From Amoebophrya sp. A120 (taxonomy: Eukaryota > Sar > Dinophyceae > Syndiniales > Amoebophryaceae), in assembly GCA_905178155.1 (NCBI GenBank), contig CAJINV010000001.1:734637-798636 (forward strand): DNA of 64,000 bases. Direction: 5' to 3'. The first letter of the stretch is position 1. Every line of letters starts with the position of its first letter. This document shows positions 55,495-64,000 of the stretch, piece after piece. The translations under genes and the position numbers were made by a program. The notes under the pieces were generated by a model. That model made no database searches and was not told where the DNA came from. It saw only the letters and a list, made by a program, of their open reading frames with translations.

Positions 55495-58400
55495 TTAATA
55501 CGGAGCATATCTCTGCTGCGGTGCCTGCGGCTGCTGCGGTGCCGGCGCATACTCGACATATTGCTGTGATTTTGTTTGCAATTTTGTTCAAAAATAATCA
55601 GTGCAAGAACCAAAAGCATTTGTTGTATTTTTCGAAACAATTCAGAAATCAATTTAAAATTCAGATCAGAGTAAAAATCAACATATCATGTCACCCATTA
55701 TAGTACCGGTTGTCCCCCCTGCCCTGGCGGCGGTTGGTGGTGCTGACCCTGCGGAGGTGCGTGTCCCGCTGGCGCACTTCCTGCTGCCGGCGGTGGCGCT
55801 TGCCCAGCCGGTGGCGGCTGTGTGTGATACTGGTATGATTCCCCAAAGCCCGCTCCGTAATTTGGTTCCTGCGCGACCGGAGGTGGTTGTTGCGCGTGCT
55901 GCTGCGGCGGCGGCGCCTGTGCGTAATGCTGCGGCTGCTGGTGCTGGTGGTGCTGCGGGGCGTGCTGCGGCGGTGGCGCATGTTGGTGTGCTCCCGCGGG
56001 CGGCGGCGCATGTTGATGGTGTTGTTGTGCGGGTGGAGCACCGGCATGTTGCGGTGGAGCACCGGCATGCTGCGGTGGCGGAGCGGCGTGGTACTGGTAC
56101 TGCACCGGCGGCGGCTGGCCGCCGGGTGGCGGCGCCGCGGGGGCCGCGTAGTGGTACTGCGGTGGGGGGGCATTGGGATCGTGGGCATACTGCGGTGGGG
56201 GCGCCGCATACTGGGGTGGCGCTGGCGGGGGCGCGGCCGCATACTGCGCGTTCGGGTCGGCATAGTACACCACCTGGGGCTGGGCGTACTGCGGCTGCGC
56301 TGCGTACTGCGGTTGTTGTGCGTAATACCCAGCATGCGGGTCCACATAGGCCGGCGGGGCCTGTTTTTTTTTTTGCGACGGTCACAGTACTGATAGCTAC
56401 TGCTACATTAACATTGTTCGTCAACATTCACATCAACAGCCCAGTTGTAGTTCAAAAAGTAGACCACACGCCTGCTTCTACGCAGGAACACAGCTACTTT
56501 TTACCAAAACACCAGTCAGGGAACCATATTATAGTATAAAAAAATTATGTGCTTACGCTATAGTTCACGCCCGGTGGTGGTGCCGCCACTACCGGCATCG
56601 GCGCGACCGGCGGTGCTTATCAAATGTAAAAATGTCTGGGTCTGGAAGATTGCCAGGTTTGTCATGCACATTTTGCATGACTCCTGATGTCTGTGATGCA
56701 TGCCCTAGCATCACAAATTTTGTGAGGGCTTCCTGATGCCTATACCGCATGACAAATGCTCTTTCCGTGTAGCAAAACTTGGACTCTCTTTGCTGCTCAT
56801 GCAATACAGATTTTTTTAGAATCCAAAATCAGGATGACAAGTTGGATTCTTCTAGACCCAGACATTTTTACATTTGATAATGCCAATCCTCGCTCAATGG
56901 CGTGTCTTCCCAGTGCGCGCATGACCATCTCCTGCCTTTTTGCCTCGTCCATCGGTGCCTTATGACCATGAAAAATGCACCCACCCCAAAAGTTGTGATG
57001 CGAGGTTTCCAAATGAAAACCTTTTGTCATGCATCAAAGGAATATGAATCTTTGTGATGCAGAGTCTGGGCGTATATAGCATTGCTTGCATGACAAGCGT
57101 CGCTCTTGCTGGGATCTTTTGCAATACAAATTTCTGCTATTCACGATCGGAAATCTGTGACGCTGATAGATGCAAGAGGGCGAATGTTTCATTTGGAAAG
57201 GTTTGCAATACAAATGCTCCCAAATTCGGGGGTGGGGGCATTTTTCATTGTGATATGCCTTATGACTGGTTTCCGCGGTTTTTAGCAGTAGGTTGGACCC
57301 GCGGAGATAGACCGTGTTGTCTTTCTGTTATAACATGTTCGGATGGTGGGTCGGATGGTTTGATTCAGAAAAAATGCACAGATAGATGAGGGAAGTTTCA
57401 GTTTTGAGGTTTCTTCGTGAAAAAAAAATAACCGAGGATCACAAATGGAAATGTAGTAAGTACCCATGACACCACTTTGCAGTAAGAAAATCAGCAACAT
57501 ATTGGCATGGCAGCGTGGTCTTCAATTACTAGAACTAGTTGTTGATCATGATCATTCCATTACCTCCAAGAATATTCTGATTGCTGCTTCTCTTGACGCA
57601 TAGTGGATGAATGCGAAGCCTCGACTTTTCTGCTTTCCCCCCTTTCCATCGCCCTTCAGCTGGTGTCCCGCCCGCTCCACTAAGAGTACCATCCCTGAGT
57701 TGGTTTCGTTTTTCTTTTTGTGTCCCAAAATTGAAATGGAAATAAGTCATGTGCGACATAATTGTCAGGCTGTGTCTGTGTGCATAGCATCGTTTATAAT
57801 ATCCTCCAGCAAAACTCATTCCAATCTTCATGTTTAAAAAGTACTTACCCCATTGCGAGAAGAATTTTCCCAATTCGTCCTCCGTGTGCCATTCCTGCAC
57901 GTAGCCAACGAAAATTTTCGCCGGATCGGGCGACCGCAAGAAGGGATAGAGCTCCTCTTCGGTTTTCAGCTTGTCCTTCACGTCTTTCTCACTCTGATAC
58001 CGGAGCGTCAGGTATGACAGGGCACAACTCCCCCTCCCACTCATTTGTATTGCATGAACAGCAATACAAACGCCAGCGACCCTGGAGCCTGTGCATGACA
58101 AATTTGTGTGCCTACTGTAGTACTGTTTGGGCTTTCGAAATTTGTCATGCAAACAGTGCCACAGGGCAGCGACTGGATTTGGGATTTTGCATGACAAGAA
58201 ATGAGAGGGAGGGGGAGTGGTGCACTGTCATATCAGGTGCTGCGGCGGTTCCAGTCCGGGGAAATTGTGTCCGTCTAAGAAATATGGATTGCAAAAATGT
58301 CTGGGTCTGGAAGAATTCATGTTTGTCATGCTTGTCTGGCATGGCTCTTAAATCTGTCATGCACCTTACCCAAGAACCCCATTTTTCTGTCATGCAGAAA

Positions 58401-58972
58401 CGCTGTTTGTCATGCAGAATAGGCAACACCTAGGAGCTCAGAAACTTGTCATGCTGAGCCAGCATTTGTAGCCTCATCATGAGACGCCACCCAGCATCAC
58501 AAGTTTCCAGACCCAGACATTTTTACAATCCATAAGAAAGCGGCGTCCGCGTCTGCCGCTTGCTTGTAGGTGATGAAAGCGAAGGGAAACTTTCCCTCCT
58601 TCCGGCACAAAGTCGCTTCCACGAGCGGGCCGTATTTGCCAAAGTGCTGCTGAAGCTGCGTTGGAATTGTTGTGCGAGGAAAGATTGATGGCAAAGTAGA
58701 TACTTAATATAGCTTTCTGTAGATGAATTGTGTCCACCAACAAACGTAGCTGCGGCCTCATTCTTTCACACTCACTACGATACTTATATTTTACCTCACA
58801 AAAACACTATCAGTACCGAATGGTCATCGATCCAGTTTGGTAACCCTCCGACGTAGAGCTTCAACCGTCGTTCCACATACAGATGCTCATCCTCGCCGAG
58901 CCCCCTGGTGGAGACGAAATCGCCCTTGCCGCCCTTGTGCTTCCCCTTGCCTTTTTCCGAGGGAGCGTACAT
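55495..58972 (-). CDS. two-RRM RNA-binding protein with Pro/Gln/Ala/Tyr-rich tail, ten exons
   Basis: Exons 58972-58817, 58655-58535, 58277-58233, 58007-57849, 57694-57564, 57324-57256, 56955-56880, 56612-56557, 56360-55707 and 55563-55495, 1536 nt (511 aa) in frame. RRM1 spans about 37-118 (LKLYVGGLPNWIDD; RNP1-like KFPFAFITY). RRM2 follows from AKIFVGYVQEWHTEDELGKF to RNP1 KSRGFAFIHY and GSNLLLKTAE. A Lys/Arg helix and a roughly 240-residue Pro/Gln/Ala/Tyr/His-rich tail complete it, ending QAPQQRYAPY; such tails often promote condensation. The layout is like CELF or hnRNP-type regulators of splicing or translation (inference). Five introns are GT-AG, four are introners of families A, B and C, two of them inside or next to RRM1. 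Confidence 0.92.
56618..56879 (-). mobile_element. introner, family A
   Basis: Gene-strand start TATCAAATGTAAAAATGTCT, end ACATTTTTACATTTGATA, perfectly inverted over the outer 20 bp although the flanks GGCAT and AGCAC match only 3 of 5. Removal joins IERGLA to SPVAPMP. Confidence 0.9.
56961..57255 (-). mobile_element. introner, family B
   Basis: Gene-strand start TATCACAATGAAAAATGCCC, end GTGCATTTTTCATGGTCATA. Exact target duplication AGGCA. Removal joins AETSHKA to PMDEAKR. Confidence 0.96.
58013..58232 (-). mobile_element. introner, family C
   Basis: Gene-strand start TATGACAGTGCACCACTCCC, end AGTTGTGCCCTGTCATA. Exact target duplication CCTGA. Removal joins LEPPQHL to TLRYQSEK. Confidence 0.96.
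58283..58534 (-). mobile_element. introner, family A, inside RRM1
   Basis: Gene-strand start TATGGATTGTAAAAATGTCT, end ACATTTTTGCAATCCATA. Exact target duplication TTTCT. Removal joins ADADAAF to LDGHNFPG within the first RRM. Confidence 0.96.
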
Positions 58973-60010
58973 CTTATCAGTCTATTTAGATGAAATACTT
59001 CTTCAAAATAAATTCTACGTTCTCTCCGCGTCGAATTTTTGTCACTTACATATACTAACGCTAGTACTATAGGCTTGAAGTTCTTGAACCAGCTGACTAC
59101 TTCTATTTCTTTGTGGTAGATGAAAGCGCGGCTGGCGTCGTGTCCAGAGCCAGTGTGATGGTTTCAGTTTCAGAATTGAGGTAAAAGTAAAAGCGCGACC
59201 ATTTTTACGGAGGACCTAATGTGAAAGTTCTGTCCTCAGAATTCGGGAAAACGATAAAACAAAACCGTGGAGTTGGTCAAAATCAAAAACAAGGCGGTTC
59301 TCATTGACAACGTTTACAAACATGAAAAGTTAAAGGTGGGCTCTGGTCGTTCTGTTTCATCCTGGTACTATTAGGGTATGCGCGCCGTCAATAGGGTACT
59401 TTATATACTTACGTGAGTTGAAAAATTACCGTGAGGGGCAATGCGTCCTCGACTATTCATGTGTGTACGGTTGTGTGCTGCGAGTTTCAATTTGTTCGTT
59501 ATATCAAGTTGTGGTGCTAATATTGATCGTACGCGCTATGAATTACCTAAGTGGAGCAAAGCAACTGATTTCGCCCAGCGCAGAAATTGTGAACACAAGA
59601 CCTAAGCGGTTGTGACTGTGGCATCTCTCTAGGATTACGAAGAATCGCGATGAGCATGAATTTATTTCTAAAATTTAGCATAGCATCTTGGAACTAACTT
59701 TAGTCGGAGCAAATCGCTACTCTTGATTTTGAATGATCCAATGAGATATAAGAGGACCACAAAAGTTGTAAGGTAAGCTTTGAAAAAGAAAAGAAGTATA
59801 CAATACGTAGCAGGCCAGCACCAGCGTGCACTATCGCAGTAAAAAATGCCTGCGCTGATCACACAATCTTTTTGAAGAACCATGGATAAAAAGATGCGAT
59901 TGTTGTATTCTAGCAAAGTTAGATATTTCGGACGGTCGGCCTCACTGTAGCAAGTACTACGGCACGGATTATATCACGTATCAAAATCTAACTTTTTGCA
60001 GAAACGCATC
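58973..60010. other. intergenic spacer, no feature recognised
   Basis: Promoter side of the RRM gene and 3' flank of the nucleoside hydrolase gene; no supported gene. Confidence 0.5.
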
Positions 60011-63000
60011 TCAATCGTGCTTACTATTTTTACAGCGATCAACCTGAGCGTTCACGTTATCGTTTTTCAACATGATTGCACTCGTAAAAAAAAGTTTGTA
60101 GTAGTACCGCGTGAGCACGCCTAAAAAAAGTCGTAGTAAGAGAGGCAGATATGGAGAGAAAAAAGTTTGTCACAGTCACTAACTTGCAGGCTTCGCATTA
60201 CAAATTTTCTCAGCATCACAAACTTTCCTTGTATTGCAGAAACACTAGAGAAATCCCTAATGAAGTTTGGCTGTGATGCATTTTTACGCATGACAAACAA
60301 TTTTGTATTGCAAGAATGCGCATGAGTGATCGTGACGAACTTTTTTTCTTTGATAGCAGAAAGAAGGAAACCAGTACCGCCTCAAAAAGGAGAATTTATG
60401 CGAGTGTCAGGATAGAAATCGTCAAAGTTGAAATAGTTTGTCATGCATAAAACCGATACCAGTCGGAAGCCCACTTATCAAGCGGCGCATGACAAATTTT
60501 TCGAGCACCGGAATCCAATTTGTCATGCTGTTTGGGCACAGAGTAGTGCTTTTGTCATGCTACTTTAGCAGCTCTATTTAAAACCCTAAACAGGCTCACA
60601 GTCGGCCTCATTTGCCATCCCGGCAAGAGCAAGACAGGCACTTCATGCCTTGCATTTTATGCATGACAAATCATTTCAACTTTGTCGATTTCAAATCTGA
60701 CGCTTCCATAGAATTGATGGTAAGTTTATGACCGTGATCCACTCCGCGTTTATGTTGCGCGCGATGCCGGACAGTGGCCGCCACAGGTAGTGCAGGACGA
60801 GATTGAACGAGCAGCCATCGGCCAAGATGGAGAAGTCAATCGCTAGCCCGTTTGGATGACCTTCTTCCGCTTGTTCGCGAGTGCCGGCTTTATTCCCATC
60901 CTTATGGTCCTGCAGTCGTACAAGCTCTACAACTCGATGCACGTCCTTGCTCGCGGCCCTGCTCGGCACTGCCAAGATGGTATCTACCGCTGGGATAAGA
61001 ATCTTCATCTGATCCGCGTGATTGCTATTCCTTATCCTATTCTCCTTAGTAACGGCATTATTATGGTCCCACGGCGGTCGGAAAAGGATGGCTTCGCGAA
61101 ACTTTTCCTGGAAAAGCGTTGCGTTTGCACGCCTCGGCACGTGCACGAGTTTATTTGATGCCGTCGTAGCTGGAAGGTTAGCGCTACCCTGTTTCTTTCC
61201 ACCCTCGCCTAGTACACGCATGCGGAACGGCCAGAATCCTTCCACGATTGCCATTTCTGTTCTTTCAAAAATCTCCGGATACATATTGAGAGGAAAAATC
61301 CCCCCTCCCCATATTGAAAGCGCATTCGTCTGAAAATTTGTGATGCAGATCTGAGGCCACAAATCCTGTCTGTCTTACAAGAAGGCAAAGCCAGAGAGTC
61401 CGCCGCATTATGCCGGCGGTTTGTGATGCTGTTGGGCTTACAGAGCCGACATCTGTCATGCTAGTCCCCTACGTCAAAACCTCTCGACCCAGGCTTGGCA
61501 TGTGCCTGCAGTCCTCTCCAGCAAGACAGGCCCGATTTGTGTACGCAAATCCGGCATCAGAAACTTCGTTTCGATATGGGGAGGGGGGATTTTTCCCTTT
61601 GATAATACAGCACCCCGAAAACGACTCCGAGGTCGAACAGCAGCCCGCTTTGCCCGAAGATCGGCTTCCACCGCTTGGTCTGCGCTTCGCGCTGCAGCGT
61701 CGGCAGGTAGGGACAGAGGTAGGACTGGACAGACGAGAAAATAGAGTCGGGCTTCGTCGATGTTGCGGCCCGTATTCCTGTCTTACTAACCCGTTCGTTG
61801 CTCGTACGGGAAGATTTTGCATCTACTTCCTGATCATGACCCTCACTGTATCGTAAGGAAAATCCCCCCTCCCCATATTGAAAAGGTATGTTTCCGAAAA
61901 TCAAAATTTGCGTTGCTGATTTGAGGTCACAAATCACATTTGTCTTGCAAGAAGACAAGGGCAGAAGCTTCCGCCGTACTTTGGAAGCAATTTGTCATGC
62001 TGTTGAGCCTAAAAGGGAGCCGCTTGCCACGCTGAACAACTAGACCCATACGCCCCTACCTAGCCTGGGGATCTGGCCGCAATGCCGCCCTGCAATACAA
62101 AGCTGATTTGTGTACAGAAATTCCGTTTTGATATGGGGAGGGGGGATTTTTCCTTTCGATACACTGCAGTGGATTCTGCGGAGCAGAGCTTCATCGTACA
62201 CCTGGACCTCGCTCAGCGTTTGGCTCGTGTACATGACTTTTCTGACCGTTGGCATGTCGCGCAGAAAGTCTTCCAGAAACGCACGACTCTCTCCCAGGTG
62301 GTAGAAAAGCGAAACGTGCTCCTGGACCAGATTCCGTTCGTGCAACGGAACCAAACTCCCGCCCACGAAATGCACACTGTCCAGCTTCTTCAGGAGGGAG
62401 TCCATGGTGGTGGTCGGAGCTGGTGGCAGGTTCTTCATCATGGAAGGTGATCGCGGAGTTGTAGACGCAGTGGATAAATTCGTTGCCCGCCGCAACGCCG
62501 CGGTGAACGCGGAAGTGGGCCCGAGAATCACGACGATCACGCTGTTATTTTGACTGTTTTGCAGATGCTCGACGAACGCAGCGTCACTGTCGTTTTCCGC
62601 ATCTTTCTCCTCATTTCCGAAATCGCGACACAAGCCGGGAATCAAGGGCAACGCACACTCGTCGGCGCGGTACAGAAGGCGTGGTAGATCAACATTATGG
62701 GCAGTTTTCGCACTATGAAGGTAGTGCTGCTCATCTTCTCGAGCCACTTCACCAGTAGTTGTCTCTGCTCGTGCCACCGTCGTCAGCATCTTTCGACCCG
62801 TGTCTAGCCGGTGCAACAGAATCTTCAGATTTTCGTAGCAGACCTTGGTTGGAGCGTTTCCATAGGTCGCCGTAATGCCGGCCACTGGGTATTTGTGTTG
62901 GGACACCAACATCGACACAGCCACATCGTCATCAACGTCCATCGCGTGCGGGGCCAGGCCCGCCGCGTCTGCGAAGATCCACAGAGACTTTTCTGCGATC

Positions 63001-63233
63001 TTGGACGTTCTCGCAGCGGCGGGAGAGGCGGAGCTGTCGCTGGGAAAATGTTGTGCTGTGGTAAGTTCGACATTTTTTTCACCGAATAGTGACGACGCAC
63101 TGACTTGCCTCGTTGGTGATGAAGATGACGCACTGACTTGTGTACAACGGGAGGGACTCAACGAAGGGACATCGACGTAGAGAAACACGAGCGCCGTCAC
63201 TGCTTTCTTCCAGATGCATAGGGAAAGCTTCAT
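60011..63233 (-). CDS. nucleoside-hydrolase-like protein with C-terminal membrane anchor, five exons
   Basis: Exons 63233-62162, 61843-61605, 61278-60711, 60391-60356 and 60144-60011, 2049 nt (682 aa) in frame; all four introns are introners. The inosine-uridine nucleoside hydrolase signature is DVDDDVAVSML (Asp99, 101-103, the calcium-binding cluster) with GITATYGNA after it, an ILGPTSAF block and VHFVGGSLVP. This family cleaves nucleosides to base and ribose. The N-terminus is signal-like (AVTALVFLYV), and the spliced C-terminus contains a strong membrane helix (LLFEAVLVSFLPLLLRLFLG), visible only after two introners are removed. A surface or endomembrane-anchored salvage enzyme is inferred. 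The protein is about twice the usual length, with Ser-rich insertions, so activity is not certain. Confidence 0.88.
60150..60355 (-). mobile_element. introner, family F
   Basis: Gene-strand start TATCAAAGAAAAAAAGTTCG, end AACTTTTTTCTCTCCATA, with an inner TCACGATCACTC/AGTTAGTGACTGTGA inverted pair. Exact target duplication TCTGC. It splits the C-terminal membrane helix. Confidence 0.96.
60397..60710 (-). mobile_element. introner, family E
   Basis: Gene-strand start TATGGAAGCGTCAGATTTGA, end TATCCTGACACTCGCATA, with AAATCGACAAAGTTGAAAT and its complement as inner repeat. Exact target duplication AATTC. Confidence 0.97.
61284..61604 (-). mobile_element. introner, family D
   Basis: Gene-strand start TATCAAAGGGAAAAATCCCC, end GGGGATTTTTCCTCTCAATA. 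Exact target duplication TGTAT. Removal joins FGVLY to PEIFERTE. Confidence 0.97.
61849..62161 (-). mobile_element. introner, family D
   Basis: Gene-strand start TATCGAAAGGAAAAATCCCC, end GGGGATTTTCCTTACGATA. Exact target duplication CAGTG. Closely related to 61284-61604 in the same gene, both with CCCCATATTGAAA-type inner repeats. Confidence 0.97.
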
Positions 63234-63593
63234 TGCAGAGCAGTCACCACTTCGTCTCCACCAGCTTGGGCAATGTCAAGAGTTTGAGTCACCTCACGAC
63301 CGCATGTTGACACAGGGCCTGGAAGGCCCACACATTTTTCAAGAAGTTCTGCATGTCTGTGGCCTGCTGCACACGGGTTGTAACTACCATCTGAGATATT
63401 ACTAGAAATGCGTCTTACTTTTAAAGCTGGTCTACTCGTACTCCCGCTCCGATTCAACCTCAAAGATAATGACCGGGGCTCCAGCTGGCTTCAGCTCCTA
63501 CGGTGGACTGGCACAGATCTACTAAGCTCAACACACAACTTGAATGATCGATACGAACAGCGAATAGACCGCGGAACAACTACAAACCAAGAG

Positions 63594-63872
63594 CTACTTG
63601 CGCTTGGGACTCGCAATCGATGCCGCTGTGGTTTCATCCACAGTGCAGCACTCACATACAATTTCCTCACATACAATTTCAATTTCTGTTCGTTCACATC
63701 GCTTCATATATTTCTGTTTCGCAAATAATTGTTTTTCTTCGAGGAAGTTTTTTTTCAACACCTTCAGGGAAGGTCTTTTATCAATGGCCAGATCATCATC
63801 TGCGTCATAGGAGACATGATATTTTCTAGGAACGTTGGATAGTTCTCCCTGCCGCCTGCGCGGTGCTTTTCT
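63594..63872 (-). CDS. terminal exon of a gene entering from the right edge, hypothetical
   Basis: A minus-strand open stretch begins after an acceptor-like TTTTCTAG near 63873 and ends with TAG at 63594. It encodes about 92 residues, basic at first (RKAPRRRQGELS), then acidic-basic (YDADDDLAIDKRPSLKVLKK) with a Cys/Glu-rich segment (IVCEEIVCECC) and a basic end (SPKRK). No ATG opens it, so upstream exons must lie beyond 63.9 kb. No family recognised; confidence rests on coding-like composition and the acceptor. Confidence 0.4.
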   Translation of the reverse strand, partial: RKAPRRRQGELSNVPRKYHVSYDADDDLAIDKRPSLKVLKKNFLEEKQLFAKQKYMKRCERTEIEIVCEEIVCECCTVDETTAASIASPKRK

Positions 63873-64000
63873 AGAAAACACTTGTTACATTGAAGACTAC
63901 AATACACAACAATTTGTAAACAACATCATAGAGTTCATAGAAGAAGACAGCGTTATTGTTCTGGAAACAACGAAGAGCCCGCCTGCTCTTGTAGTTTCCG

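Overview
The window looks like nuclear DNA of a protist, most likely a syndinian dinoflagellate close to Amoebophrya. The basis is gene style (dense single genes, short GT-AG introns, TMEM17-type ciliary gene, no operons) and, above all, introns that are themselves transposon-like units with terminal inverted repeats and target-site duplications, a feature known from Amoebophrya genomes. Species identity is inference: no rRNA or organelle marker is present.

Layout. Plus strand, 1-15.3 kb: an acidic partial ORF, an unknown secreted protein, a nine-exon ERK-type MAP kinase, and a multi-exon membrane protein. Minus strand, 17.3-63.9 kb: a carbonyl-reductase-type short-chain dehydrogenase, TMEM17, a CCCH zinc-finger protein, an unknown 264-residue protein, two tandem equilibrative nucleoside transporter (ENT) paralogues, a Pol I-type 5'-3' exonuclease, a DUF1295/steroid 5-alpha-reductase-like membrane enzyme, an unknown 327-residue protein, an FHA-domain protein, a CW zinc-finger protein, a two-RRM RNA-binding protein, a nucleoside-hydrolase-like protein, and a terminal exon running in from the right edge. 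Intergenic spacers hold a 47-bp direct-repeat pair around degenerate tandem repeats (36.3-37.1 kb), a GC-rich island (44.8-46.8 kb), an AT-rich island (15.9-17.2 kb) and a dispersed repeat (1.86 and 5.57 kb).

The main result is a set of 35 introner elements (about 9.2 kb, 14 percent of the window) inside 11 genes. Each begins TAT or TAC and ends ATA (two slightly degenerate ends), has inverted-repeat termini, and sits between two copies of a 5-bp sequence (19 exact, 9 with one mismatch, 7 more diverged). At least eight families with unrelated outer sequences share these termini and an inner TTTGTnATGC/GCATnACAAA core. In nine genes whose exon set could be fully determined, removing each element plus one 5-bp copy gives a continuous reading frame from ATG to stop, and restores family-conserved protein sequence. 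In none of the 19 exact-duplication cases can the boundary be shifted within the repeat to give GT-AG. About 17 ordinary GT-AG introns occur in the same genes. The tandem ENT paralogues give a direct before/after comparison: three coding sites carry introners in one copy and are uninterrupted in the other.

The two ENT genes and the nucleoside hydrolase together would fit nucleoside uptake and salvage, as expected of a parasite; this is inference.
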